A DNA stretch of 64,000 nt from Castor canadensis. Lineage: Eukaryota; Chordata; Mammalia; Rodentia; Castoridae. The stretch spans positions 37,650,001 through 37,714,000 of the forward strand of contig NC_133400.1 in the NCBI RefSeq assembly GCF_047511655.1. Reading direction: 5' to 3'. Position numbers and translations under genes: made by a program. Below the pieces are notes generated by a model. It worked only from the letters and a program-made list of their open reading frames with translations. It did no database searches and was not told the DNA's origin. Below, one piece after another: positions 42,634-53,424 of this stretch (position 1 is the stretch's first letter; each line of letters begins with the position of its first letter).

Positions 42634-42849
42634 AAAATTTATTATACTACAAAATGAAATTGTTTTTATTTTCCAACTTAATATGGCAAAACAAACTTTA
42701 TTATTTTTGTTTTTTTAAGAAAATATCAAGAACTGACTATGATGTGTTATTTGTACAGATTTACACTACCTAGTGAAACAATGAAAGCATCAACTTAAAT
42801 GACATTTACATTCACAAACATATAATGTTTTTAAACAAAGACTTGAAGA

Positions 42850-42943
42850 AGGGCTGGGGACATGACTCAAGTGGTACAGTGCTTGCCTAGCAAGTACAAG
42901 GCTCTGAGTTCAAATGCTAGTATCACCAGAAAAAAATAAAAGA
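42850..42943 (+). mobile_element. tRNA-derived SINE, sense
   Basis: GCTTGCCTAGCAAGTACAAG and GAGTTCAAATGC. Confidence 0.82.
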
Positions 42944-42944
42944 C

Positions 42945-43360
42945 TGTTGAAGAGACAACAGAATAATAGAACAATTGCTTCGAAATACAGTTTGGCAGTT
43001 GGAGTTACTCTAATTCCAACCCTAAATACAGAGAGCCATGAGAAAAGCAAACAAATGCCCACATAAAACATGTATTTGTTTATAGCAGCATTGTTTTTTT
43101 ATAATAGCTAAAAAAGCAGAAACAACCTAAATGCATATCAACTGAAGAACAGTTAAAGAAAGTAGATTAGTAGTTGCCAGGGCTGAGAAGGGAGAATGGG
43201 GAGTAGTTGCTATTAGGTATGGCATTTCATTTTGGGGTGATGAAAAGTAAATAGTGGATATAGTTGTTTAACTCTGTGAATGTACTAAAAACACTGAATT
43301 GTACACTATGTGATATATTAATTAGATCTCATAAAGTTATTTTAAAAAGCCAACAGAAGT
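42945..43360 (+). mobile_element. L1 3' end fragment, sense
   Basis: TTTATAGCAGCATTG, AACAACCTAAATGCATATCA and AATTGTACACTATGTGATAT are typical L1 3' UTR blocks. Confidence 0.8.
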
Positions 43361-44379
43361 ATACATTCAATATTTCCTCCACACACATTACTGATTTTCA
43401 GTTTCTTATAAAGTAGTACTAAAACCAAAAAAACATACAATTACTAGGCCGATGGAGAAAGACTGCTTCAAAGATATTTGTTTGTTAATATTGTGTCAAT
43501 TGGTGGCAAAGACAGCAATTGAAAAGTAAACAGAACAGAAAAGTAAAGTACTTTTCTTTGCAATATGATAAATGAAGAGAGATTGATAAGACATGCAACT
43601 TGAACATGATGGTGATATAAAGAAACCTTTCTCCACTTCTATGGTCACAAACACAACTACTTCTAAAGTACATACAACCATGAAAGGCTAAATTTGTCAA
43701 CAAATGCAATTGAGAGTTTAGAAATTGTGTGGAAGTGTGTTTGGATGGCAAAAGTCTAACAGGAAAATACTCTGGAGCAGGTAACTAATTCAAGGAGCAA
43801 GGATCAGAATATGAATCTAAATACTGATTCCTTCATTAAGAAAGTCATGCATTTATTTAAAAGAAAATGTAGGACTGGGGATATAGCTCAGTGGTAGAGT
43901 GCTTCCCTAGCATGCTCAGGGCCTTGGATTAAATCCAGCACCCCCAAACACAAGGTCAACTGAAGTAAACAGTATTGTTAGGGACACAGTAAAATTGTGA
44001 ATGATATAAAAGTGCATACATTAAGTTTACAACTATTCTTTTTATCTGATGATAGATATGTGAGTTGATCATGAACTATTGTTACTGGATGCTATGGTGG
44101 CTTCTGGTAAGTCTGTAAGTATGGCCCTTGATGAACCAGGCCTCCTATTACTTACAAATGATCTTAATTATTCTTGAATTTTGTATTTGCAAATTTGCCT
44201 ACTCACTAAAATTTATTTACCATCCTCCAATCAATACTTAACATGCATTTGTAGTTATTTGTGAACAAGCTGAGTGTGGCAAAAAAATTGAGTTCATAGA
44301 CATGAATACTCATGACTAAGGTTGGAACAAGGTGATGCTGGGCCTTGTTACTTCAGCTCTTCTACTGCAAACAAGTGTT
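43361..44379. other. Intergenic, AT-rich
   Basis: One ID-like SINE; otherwise nothing recognised. Confidence 0.4.
43873..43950 (+). mobile_element. ID-like SINE, sense
   Basis: GGACTGGGGATATAGCTCAG to AAATCCAGCACCCCC. Confidence 0.8.
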
Positions 44380-44800
44380 GTTTTCTGTGGTCTGTTCAGG
44401 GACACTTTTTTTGTGGTCTGTTTAATACTTTTTATTGGTGATTTTACTATTTAAAATGGCTTCCAAGCACAGTGCTGAAGTGCTGTGTAGTATTCCAAAG
44501 TATAAGAAGACTATGATGTACCTTACAGAGAAACACTTGTGTTAGATAACCTTCAGGCATGAGATATGGTGCTGTTAGCCTCATGAGGTTGATGTTAGTA
44601 AATCAACAATGTATATTAAATAAGGTGTCTTTAATCAGAATTATGTATAAGCTAAGGCTATGGATTAATCTGTCAGGAAAAATGTAACCAGCAAAGTGTT
44701 AGTTACAGGAAACTAACCATGAATTTCCCGTTGGAGCAATGTGATCTCATAGAATCAACTGTATGTCCTTGTGTACTTTGCTTTCACCAAGACAGTGAAA
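44380..44800 (+). pseudogene. Tigger DNA transposon fossil (transposase N terminus)
   Basis: From ATG at 44456 a 29-codon frame reads MASKHSAEVLCSIPKYKK then TMMYLTEKHLC before TAG at 44543. This closely follows the start of the Tigger (pogo/Tc1-mariner) transposase, whose N terminus is a CENP-B-like DNA-binding domain. Homology continues out of frame past the stop: a GTTAGATAA block, AGTAAATCAACAATGTATAT (as in the ESTIYI region), then ACTAACCATGAATTTCCC. It is dead, and most of the catalytic domain is absent. Confidence 0.85.
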
Positions 44801-44919
44801 TTGTAGTAAGCCAATGTTTTCAACTCCTTACAGTTTCCGTCTTGGTCTCTGAGAATACTCACTAACTGAAGCCCTGTGCCACCACATAAGAGTTTTGACT
44901 ATTCTATAGGAGAGACCAT

Positions 44920-45118
44920 AAAGAATGAGTGGCCCAAGTCTATGCATTAATGCTAAGGTACCAGGGATGGGAATGAAGTCGGCCTGGACCTTTCAGTCTA
45001 GCCTGGCTTGCAGATGAAAATCACTGAGTGACCCCAGAAACCCAACTAAATCCTTTCTGACTCACAAAATTGTAAAATATAATCAAATGGTTGTTGTTTT
45101 AAGCTGCTAAGTCTTGTT
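44920..45118 (+). mobile_element. MaLR-like LTR 3' fragment
   Basis: CTGACTCACAAAATTGTAAA followed by AATGGTTGTTGTTTTAAGC and CTAAGTCTTG is the characteristic 3' end of MaLR LTRs. Confidence 0.6.
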
Positions 45119-45361
45119 TCTAATTGAGCAATAGATAAATACATGGAGCACAAGATAAAAGATGAGGGCTAAACAGAGAAAATGTTATGTCAAAAATGTT
45201 TGAATTTTAGAACAAATTCCTAGTAGTCTGGCAAGATAAAAAAATTAGTTTAGGGAATTCTGCTTCTGAGATGGTAGCATGAGGAGCTCATGCTCCTCAG
45301 AGAAACAAGTTTTAGTGTAAAATAACGACAACAAAAACCCCAACCTCTGAAAGTCTTATAC

Positions 45362-45679
45362 TGTTGTGGAAATCTCAAGCTGAGATGTGGGACACTGAGG
45401 CAGTTTAGCAGGAAGAAATGTTTTATTGTGCCGACACAGACCCAGCAGACTTGTGTCCAAAGGCTGAGCCCCGAGGACAAAGGGGTCTCACCTTTTATAC
45501 CCTTGCAGCAGGTTACAGAAGAGAAAAGCAAAGCTCAACCGACATATGGCTGCATGTGACTCCATTGGCAACTTCATTTTCCCAGGGCTATGTGACCTTC
45601 TTCATGTTTCAGTTCTTTAAGTTTTATGTCTCTCTCTGCGCTTTGCCGTCCCTTCCCCCTGCCTCAGTATCAGAACACA
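45362..45679 (-). mobile_element. Solo LTR, minus strand, inside L1
   Basis: The minus strand shows GGGTATAAAAGG (TATA, about 45490), then GGCACAATAAAACA (poly(A) signal, about 45425) and ends TTTCCACAACA at 45362, an orderly U3-R-U5 layout. The other end, TGTGTTCTGATACTG, is set at 45679. I could not find a matching target duplication, so the ends may be a few bases off. Confidence 0.75.
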
Positions 45680-46108
45680 GCCTATTTCTCATCGGTCTCC
45701 ATGTGTTTGTATATGTTCTGCAGTTTCTCTTGCTGTTGATTTCTTGTTTTATTGCATTGTAATCTGGTAAAACACAGGAAATTATTTCTATTTCTTGTAT
45801 TTGTTGATACTTGCTTTATATTCTAAAAAAGAATATATTTTGGAGGGAGTTCCATGGGCTGCAGAGAATAATGTGATTTTATGGCTGTTGGATTGAACAT
45901 TATGTACATTTTTGTTAAGTCCATTTGATCTATAGTGATATTTAATTCTGAAGGTTTTAAAAATTTTTATTTATTGATGGATTAATTGTTGTACTTGGGG
46001 GTATATTTTATTTACCAAAGTTCTTACAATATATCACAATTGAATTCACCCCCTCCATCATTTTCCTTTAACCCCCTCATTCCTGTACTGAAGGATCTTT
46101 TTCAATAT

Positions 46109-46636
46109 TGTGGGGGAGGGGCTGGATGACGTATCCAATGGCAAGAGTCAGGCATTGAAGTCATCATTGTCGGAGCCAGCAGTGGGACCGTGCCAGTGTG
46201 AGTTGGCATCTGGCCTTGTGAGAAAGCTCCAAGGACCTGGGGCAAAATCTCAGACCAGTCCTTGCCTGTGTGAGTTGGTATCTGGCCTTGTGAGAAAGCC
46301 AGATGTCCAAAGAAAGCAATATTCAATGTTCCCAGATAGCTTTGTGTCCTTTAGATGTAAATAAGAAAGTTATGTTGACCGTGTGCTTCTCCTGCTTCTC
46401 TGTTCCTGTTTTAAAGGAGACATAACAAAGAGTTAATTTTAACTGTGCTTCCCTGTACTAATGTAACCTTGACATGTAATACTTGGCATGCTTTTTTTAA
46501 CAAATGTTGTCTGTGTAAATGGAGTTTATAAAAAGCAATGTATACTTCATTAAAGTGGCTATTGAGCAGGACTCAGCACTCCCCTCATCTTTTTATGGCT
46601 TCAGTAACCCAGGTTCTGCCGGTAAACGGCATTACA
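46109..46636 (+). mobile_element. LTR, plus strand, inside L1, with U3 direct repeat
   Basis: TGTGGGGGAGGGG ... GGCATTACA. It holds a CRE-like GATGACGTATCC at about 46126, two copies of a 31-bp unit (46197-46227 and 46269-46299, one mismatch), a TATA box TTTATAAAAAGC at about 46526 and a CATTAAAG poly(A)-like signal at about 46548. The style resembles rodent ERV2/ERVK LTRs. It interrupts minus-strand L1 sequence. No target duplication found. Confidence 0.7.
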
Positions 46637-46984
46637 ATCCATTATTATTGTGTTAGGCTCTATTCTGTGCTTTATGTTCAACAGTTTTTGTTTTATGAAA
46701 TTAGGTGTACCAACATTTGGTGGGTATATGTTTACAAGAGAAATATGCTGTTGATGGATTGTTCCTTTTATGCATATGAAGTGATCTTTGTTTCTTCTAA
46801 TTTTGGCTTGAAGTCTGCTTTGTCAGATGTGATTATAGTTGCTTCTATTTGCTTGGAATATCTTATTTCATCCTTTCACTTTAAGACTTTGTTTGTCTTT
46901 GCCAGTGAGGTGCATTTCTTGAAGGCAACAAATGATCAATTCTTGTTTTTTGATCCAATCTGCCAGTATATGAATTTTGGTTAT

Positions 46985-47310
46985 TGTTGTGGTACTGAGG
47001 CTTTAACTCAAGGTGTTATGCTTGCTAAAGAAGCACTCTACCACTTGAGACATATTCCCAGTATTTTTTGCTTTTAATGGTTCTTCAGATACAGTCTCAT
47101 GCTTTTGCCATGGCTGGCCTTAAACTACAATCTTTCCACTTTCCCCTCCAGAGCAGCTGAGATTACAGATGGGAACCACTATGTCTGGCCTATTTTTTGA
47201 AACTAGGTCTTATGAAGATTTTTGCCCAAGCTAGCTTTGAACCACAATCCTCCTCTCTCTGCCTCAAAAGTAGGTGGGTTTATAAGCATGCACTGCCACA
47301 CCTATTACCC
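46985..47310 (-). mobile_element. Composite SINE, antisense, with two 7SL-like segments
   Basis: GGTACTGAGGCTTTAACTC, then two 7SL-like segments ending CATGCACTGCCACACC; same architecture as 34345-34672. Confidence 0.75.
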
Positions 47311-47475
47311 CTCCCCCAAATGTGTATCTTTTTATTGGAGAATTGAGACCATTAATATTCATAGTTATTATTGAAAGGTATGCATCCATTTCTGTCATTT
47401 TGTTGATTTTATAATGTTTGATTGTTTCCTAATTCTCATTTACTTATCTACTCATCTGGTGAGATTTTGTCTTCT

Positions 47476-47561
47476 TTTTTTTGTGGTATTGGGGTTTGAA
47501 CTCTGGGCCTCACACTTGCTAGACAGTCACTCTACTGCTTGAGCCACTCCACCAATTTATT
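47476..47561 (-). mobile_element. tRNA-derived SINE in L1, antisense
   Basis: GTATTGGGGTTTGAACTC and CTACTGCTTGAGCCACTCC. Confidence 0.88.
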
Positions 47562-48109
47562 TTTTCATGGTTGCACTTATCTTTCTCTTCTTTGTGTAAG
47601 ATTCCTTTAAGAATTTTCTGCAGCGCTGGCTTAGTGGTCATGAATTCCTTTAGTTTTTGTTTATCATGGAAGTTTTTTAGTTCTCCTTCGATTATGAAGG
47701 ATAGCTTTGCTGAATACACTCATCTAGGTTGGCAGTATTTTCTTTCAGGACTTAAAATAGATCAATCCATGATCTCCTTCTTCTTAGAATTTCTATTGAG
47801 AAATCTGCTGTTATTCTAATGGGTGTGCCTTTATATGTGACTTGGCATGTCTTTCTTGTAGCTTTTAATATTCTTTCTTTTTTCTGTATAGTCAATGTTT
47901 TAACTGTGACATGATAAGGAAAACTTTTTCTTTTTTAAATTTTATCTGTTTGGTGTTCTCTGTACTTGGATATTCATCTCTTTCCCAAGTATTGCAAAAT
48001 TTTCTGCTATTGTTTTATTGAATGTATTTTCTATGCCTATAGCTTACACCTCTTCTCCTTCTACTATAACCATGACTTGTATATGTGGCTTTTTTCTTAT
48101 GTTTTTATT

Positions 48110-49345
48110 AGTATATGATAGCTATACAGGGGTTTCATTGTGACATTTCCATATATACATATATTGTATCAAGGTTTGGTTCATTCCCTCCATTATTCTC
48201 CCTCTTCCTTTACTCTCCTCTTCTTAAAATGACTTTGACAGGTTTCAGTGTTCCATGTCCATACATGTATAGAAAATACATCAACATTATTCACCCTCCT
48301 TTACACCCTTCATTTACTCTCCCCTCCTGCTACTACTCTCCCCTTAACATGACCTGTTTTACATTCCTGTTCTTCATTGTTTAAGTGTCTGTTCATAGTT
48401 CAGTAGGGTTTTGCGTTGGTATTTTACCTTTAAATATATTGTGTTTAACCAGTCAAACCCCCTCTATTACTCTTCCTTACCCTTTCTCCCCACCCTGTAC
48501 TGTTCAACAGTTTTCAGTATGTTTCATTGTGTCTTGTTCCTACACAGATGTGATATACATGTATGTAAATATATGTATGTAATAATATATTTCTTAATCC
48601 AGACATTAGTTGTAAAGCATGTGGGCTATTTCCATAGCTGGATATTGTGAATAATGCTGCAGTAAACATGGGTATGTAAGTGTATTTGTCTCCTGACTTT
48701 CATTCCTTTGAATATATACATAGGAGTGGTATTGCTGAATCATAAGGTAGTTCTAGTCTTAGTTTTTGAGGAGCCTCCATACTGCTTTCCATAGTATTTG
48801 TACTAATTTACATTTCCACCAATAGTATATGAAGGTTTCCCTCACCCCCACATCCTCACCAGCATTTGTTGTTGTTTGTGTTTGTGATGATAATCATTCT
48901 AACAGGAGTGAGGTGGAATCTTAATGGGGTTTTAATTTGTATTTCCTTGATGGCCAGAGGTATTGACCATTTCTTCATGTGTTTTTGGGTCATTTGTACT
49001 TCTTTTTTTGAAAAAATTCTATTTAGTTTATCTGCCCATTTCTTCATTGGGTCATTGATTCTTTGGGAGTTTAGTTTTTTGAGTTCCCTGTAAATTGTGG
49101 TTATTAATCCCTTGTCAGATGTATAGCTGACAAAGATTTTCTCCATTCTGTCAGTCTGGTGACTATTTTCTTTGCTGTGCAGAAGTTTTTAGTTTCATGT
49201 AGTCACATTTGTCAATCCTTTCTATTAGGTGCTGAGTTACTGGTGTTCTATTTAGGAAGTTATTGCCTATGCCTATATGTTCCAGTGAGGTTTGGTCTTT
49301 TAATGGTGTCCCAGAGGTCTTGTAAGTTCCAGTCATACTTTTTTA
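48110..49345 (-). mobile_element. L1 antisense, 3' UTR and ORF2 end
   Basis: The left part has the lineage's 3' UTR (GGGGTTTCATTGTGACATTT). From 48640 the sequence is L1 (GCTGCAGTAAACATGGGTAT; ATTTGTATTTCCTTGATGGC; CCCTTGTCAGATGTATAGCT). No open frame of note. Confidence 0.88.
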
Positions 49346-49431
49346 TTTTTGGTGGTACTGGGGTTTGAACTCAGGACCTTGCACTTGCTAAACAGGTGTT
49401 CTATCATTTCAGCCATGTCCCCAAGCCCTCA
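49345..49431 (-). mobile_element. tRNA-derived SINE in L1, antisense
   Basis: GTACTGGGGTTTGAACTC to ATGTCCCCAAGCCC. Confidence 0.88.
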
Positions 49432-51265
49432 ATTGTGTTATTTTTTCCCTTATCATTGTCTGAATGTTCTAATCCATCCACCTTGTCTTCAAGCCCTGAT
49501 ATTCTGTCTTCTAGCCCTGATATTCTGTCTTCTACTTAATCCAGTGTATTGGTAAGGCTTTCAAACAAATTTTTTTTTTATTTTGAGCTTTTCATTTCCA
49601 GAAATTCAATTTGTTTTTTTGAGATTTCAATATCTTTATTGAATTTCTCTTTTATATCCATCATTGTCTTATTTCATCAGCTCTTTATTTGTATTGTCTT
49701 CAAATCCCTTCAGACATTTACTAGTGTCCTCCTTAATTTCATTGATCTTTTTTTGCCATACTGGAGTTTGAACTCAGGGCCTCATGCTTCGCAGACAAGT
49801 GCTCTACCACCTGATTGATCTATGCCCTAGCCCTTTTTGTTTTAGTTATTTTTCAGCTAGGGTCTTGCTTTTAAAAATTTTCCCCATACCAGCAAAAAAC
49901 CCCACTAAGCCCAGCTTTCTTTTTTTGTTGAGATGGGAGGGTCTTGCTAGCTTTTTGCACAGGCTGGCTTCAAACCTTATCCTCCTGACTCCACCTCCTG
50001 GCACAAGCTATGTCCAACTTTCATTGATCATTTTTATAATCATTTTAAAAAATTCTTTTTCTAAGATTTAAGCCACTTCACTAGTATTGGAGTCCATTAT
50101 TGAGAAATTATTGACTTTAGAGGAGTTACATTGCCTTGATTTACCATATTGTTTTGTGTTTCTGCATTGGGATTTGCACAGATGAGGCCAAGTGGTTTGT
50201 GGGAAGTTTTAATCACCCATAGTCTTTCAGTTTAAGTATTTGTAATACTTAGGCAGGACTGGGTAGTGGTAGGATTGATGTGCAGTTTCTCAACACTGGA
50301 CTGGGTATATACTCAGTAACCAGACATTTTTCCCTCTGGGTCAGGGCACCATGCCTGATTCACAGCACTGCTCAGAAAGAAGAAGAAAACTAGTTGGAGT
50401 CTTGTGGTTCCCACTGTACAGTTTGGTGCTGTACATGTGCTGAGGGTGGGGATGGTCAAAGACAACTTGTTTTCTTCAGGGCTGCTTTAACTTTAGTGAC
50501 TTCTTTTCTTTATGTACTGGGAGCTGCAGCTGGCTTCAAGGAGCTTTGCAGCCTATGGGCCAGGAAGATTCCCATTAACTGCACAGTCCCCTCAGTTTGT
50601 GTGCCCAGGGACAGCAAGTTTCCAAGCCAAGAGGTGTCCTCTAAATGCCCTCAAGAGTGTGGGGGGTGGCAAAGAGCATTTTGTTCTGAACTGGAGGGGT
50701 GAAACAGAGACTCACCACTTTGCCTGCCATTTCGGTGCTTTCAGACTCTGCCCAGCACTTGATTCTCCTGTGGGAGAGAGAAGACCTGGAAATTGTGTAG
50801 CCCACTGGACTTGGATGCCCAACTTTCAGTGCTGTCTGGTAACAATCTCCACATTGTTGGGAGTCAGAAACTGAACACTCTATCAGCTATAGTATATATA
50901 CCTAGAAATTGGGTTGCTGGGTTAAATAGCAATTCTGTGTTTAATTTTTTAAATAGCAACTACACCACTTTACATTTCCACCAACAGTGAGAATGAGCTC
51001 CAATTTCTCCCACACGCATATTAATTTTGTTGTTTTCTGTTACTGTTTAATCTTATCAAATGCTTTTTTTTTTTTGCATCAGTCAAAATGGTAAGGAGTT
51101 TTTCCCCTTCATTCTATTAATGTGGTATATTACACTGATTTTTTCATGTTGAAACATCTTTGCATTCCAGAAATAAACCCCATTTGGTTGTGGTGTATAA
51201 TCCTTTTTAAAATGCTCCTGAATATGGTTTGCTAGTATTTTGTGGAACAGTTTTGGATCTTAATA
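49432..51265 (-). mobile_element. L1 antisense fragments (3' UTR and ORF2)
   Basis: 49432-49750 resembles an L1 3' UTR (TCTTCAAATCCCTTCAGACA); 50023-50880 is GC-richer and may be a further 3' UTR part. 50881-51265 is ORF2 antisense (ACATTTCCACCAACAGTGAG; CTTTGCATTCCAGAAATAAA; GTTTGCTAGTATTTTGTGGA). Confidence 0.75.
49751..50022 (-). mobile_element. Composite SINE, antisense
   Basis: CATACTGGAGTTTGAACTC, then a 7SL-like segment with TTGAGATGGGAGGGTCTTGC; contains an extra 40-bp A/C-rich piece near 49890. Confidence 0.75.
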
Positions 51266-52261
51266 TTTTAGTACAAGAAAGGAACGCAGCATATTTCTCA
51301 TTAGCAGTTTGTATTAAAGACACAAATTTAAGCTAAAAACTTGGAAGAATAGAGATTTTATATATTGTTATGATATGCCCCATATTTTATAATAATTATT
51401 AATGAAAGATGCTATGAGCTTGACATTGCACATCTGTGAAAAGTTGAAACTCTTTTCTCTCAAAAGAAATCCATGGATAAGAAAAATCATCTACAGAAAA
51501 ATCATGGATCTGAAATATATTTCTTTCAATGAAAGACAATTTAAAATTTTAATTATTATTTTTCAGAATAGTTAAACCTGACCAGTTATGAGGACTGTAT
51601 ATGGAATTTTGAAAATTCATCAATTAAGTTTTAATAAAAGCTAAAAATGATTATCCTGAGTTTGCAGAAATTGCTTTATTCTTTCATTCCATTAATATAT
51701 CTCTGTGAATCTGGTTTTGTTACCACAAGAACATAGTTTAGACATAACATTTCTCTAGAAAGTAGTGCTATTGTCAATTCAACGTACTTTATTTTTATTT
51801 TATTTTTTTGGTGGGACTGGAGTTTGAACTCAACGTACTTTAGATAAATGACTAAATAAGAATCTTGTGTCACTCTAAAAGCATGAAATGTATATATTAT
51901 TCAAAATGTGCTTGCACACATTTTATATGCAGAATAGGAACGCAACATGAGTTTGCTTTAGTTACAATGGTAGAACCAAAAGTTACAAGCATAATAGTTC
52001 TTGTAATAAATGTAGAATAGTAAATTTCTCTGAGCAAAGCGTACTGTTTCATAAACTTTCTGTTAGGCTCGTTCTGCTTGGTGAAAAGTAATTCTGTTGA
52101 TTTTAATATTTTAAAATGACATTTTGTATAACTTTTTTTAGGTTTCATTTTTCCAATAATTAATTTTTATTTTAACTATCAGTGATAGGTTGAAAAGAAA
52201 AAAACAAACAAAACTAGTTCCTCCTTGTGCAGAGGAGTAGCATTGGTCTCTCCAGTTCACT
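51266..52261. other. Upstream of C16orf87, AT-rich
   Basis: Apart from the 38-bp SINE tail, nothing recognised. Base composition changes sharply at about 52480 where the CpG island begins. Confidence 0.45.
51792..51829 (-). mobile_element. 38-bp SINE 3' tail insertion with target duplication
   Basis: TCAACGTACTTTA at 51779-51791 and 51830-51842 bounds only the tail and box B side (GGTGGGACTGGAGTTTGAAC). Confidence 0.85.
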
Positions 52262-52340
52262 GCTCCTTGAAGGCAGACATTTATTATTCATAGAGCCTGA
52301 CAGTGGGCCTTAGAAATTTATAGAGTAAATGAATTTTTAA
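52262..52340 (+). mobile_element. L2 3' end fragment
   Basis: CTCCTTGAAGGCAGACATTT and AGAGCCTGACAGTGGGCC. Confidence 0.5.
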
Positions 52341-52489
52341 AACTCTGGGAGCCTAGGGCTTTCATCAAATATCTGTTATAATTCGTCACCGATTAGCCTT
52401 GCTAACTTGTACTTAAGCATATTAAACAGCAAGCCCTGAACTAAGTCCTTATCGGTCTGTCCCACTCCCCTTTTCCAGTAGCTTTCGCC

Positions 52490-53330
52490 TATGGGAAGGG
52501 GGCGTGGCCAGCACTACGGGCCGCCCTACCTGCGCATTCATTGGTTCAGCTCGACGCCCGTTATTGCCGAGTCCCGCTGAAGTCACGCCCCCAAGCGAAC
52601 AGTGGGGCCTGGAAAAGGCTTGGGCATTGGCGCGGCGGGCAGTCCAGGCGTCTGTTCTCGGTAGACTCGTGGCGAGCTGGAGGGCCGGAGGGCTGTGGGG
52701 CGCGGGCTGAGTCTCCGTGTCGGTAAGAGCGGCAGCCCAGAAGCGCCCACGCGAGGTGTCCCACTTCTCGGCAGGCCGGCGCGCAGCGCTCCGCGCTTTC
52801 GGCACGGAGGCCCCTCACGCGGGCGTCGCGCCAGAACCTGGGTCGGCCTGCGGGAGAGGCAACTGGGCGGGCGGAGGCCTTGCTGCTGAGCTATAAGGGG
52901 AGGATCTCGGGCGGCCACCGCGGCTGCCGAAGGAGAGGAGCTTGTCTGCAACTCAAGCCAAGAAAGTGAAGATGGCCATAAAATTGTGCCCCGAGTGCGA
53001 CCAACAGGTGGACGCCGGGGCGGACAGCCGTTGCTCGGCTGCCGTTGGCTGCGCAGAGGTCGTGTCGCCGGGGTCCCGGCGGCCCAGCTGGTGGGTGGGC
53101 AGTGGGCCGGTGGCGGCGGCGGCAGAGTCCGAAACCGAGGCCGGTCGGAAGGAGCCAAGGGCTTGAGGGGGAAGCGGCCGGGACGCCTGGTGGCGGTCAG
53201 ACGGGCCAGTCCCTTTGTGTCGCCGGGCTTGCGCGGGAGGGGTCGTGGGTTTGTCTCTGGGGACCGTCCGGAGTCTCCTCGCCTGGTCGGGTGACAGCGG
53301 TGGATCGTGAACGAGCTTGGCTTCCTCGAG
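52490..53330. promoter_or_regulatory. C16orf87: CpG island and promoter of C16orf87
   Basis: CpG-dense block covering 5' flank, exon 1 and the start of intron 1. Visible elements are a GC/KLF box GGGGGCGTGGCC near 52498, an inverted CCAAT box (ATTGG, 52540-52544), a second GC box (TCACGCCCCC near 52583), an E2F-like TTGGCGCGG near 52626 and a TATA-like CTATAAGGGG at 52891, about 80 bp before the ATG. All frames look open here because of GC content; none of the long frames is a gene. Confidence 0.85.
52972..53007 (+). CDS. C16orf87: C16orf87 homolog (UPF0547), coding exon 1
   Basis: Twelve codons, MAIKLCPECDQQ, end at a CAG/GTGGAC donor. This matches the N terminus of the vertebrate UPF0547 protein (about 154 residues), a small uncharacterised, probably nuclear, basic protein with a paired-cysteine (CPEC ... 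CxxCxC) zinc-ribbon-like start; the second cysteine group is in the next exon, outside the window. The mammalian protein as I remember it starts ten residues earlier (MSATRAKKVK). Here those codons are present at 52942-52971 but the first is TTG, and no in-frame ATG lies between it and the upstream stop at 52894. I therefore place the start at the ATG at 52972, which has A at -3 and G at +4. The gene position next to GPT2 supports the identity. Confidence 0.88.
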
Positions 53331-53424
53331 CTTCCCGGGCCCGTAGGGCGCCGGCGGTGCATGATTCTGAGGCCCTCCTGCCACAGGGGGTTGCTTTGTT
53401 TTCAATTGAGATGTATCCCGTTGG

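Larger units (their letters stand above)
45250..48110 (-). mobile_element. L1 ORF2 antisense, split by two LTRs and SINEs
   Basis: Clear antisense ORF2 blocks: ATTGCATTGTAATCTGGTAA, GGAGTTCCATGGGCTGCAGA, TCCATTTGATCTATAGTGAT, and after the LTRs TTAGGCTCTATTCTGTGC. The 3' part (CTTTGCTGAATACACTCATC) follows. The 179-codon plus frame at 46538 is only an antisense shadow. Confidence 0.88.

Noticed and set aside
42850-42943. tRNA gene (box A and box B present), here and in many similar places
   Set aside because: The sequences have A-rich tails, do not form a cloverleaf with a matched acceptor stem, and recur dozens of times: they are SINEs.
46538-47077. 179-codon plus-strand open frame
   Set aside because: It runs from the LTR end through antisense L1 into a SINE; a chance frame.
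52583-53362. 259-codon minus-strand open frame in the C16orf87 CpG island
   Set aside because: High GC removes stop codons in several frames at once; the predicted protein is Pro/Arg low complexity and no domain is seen.
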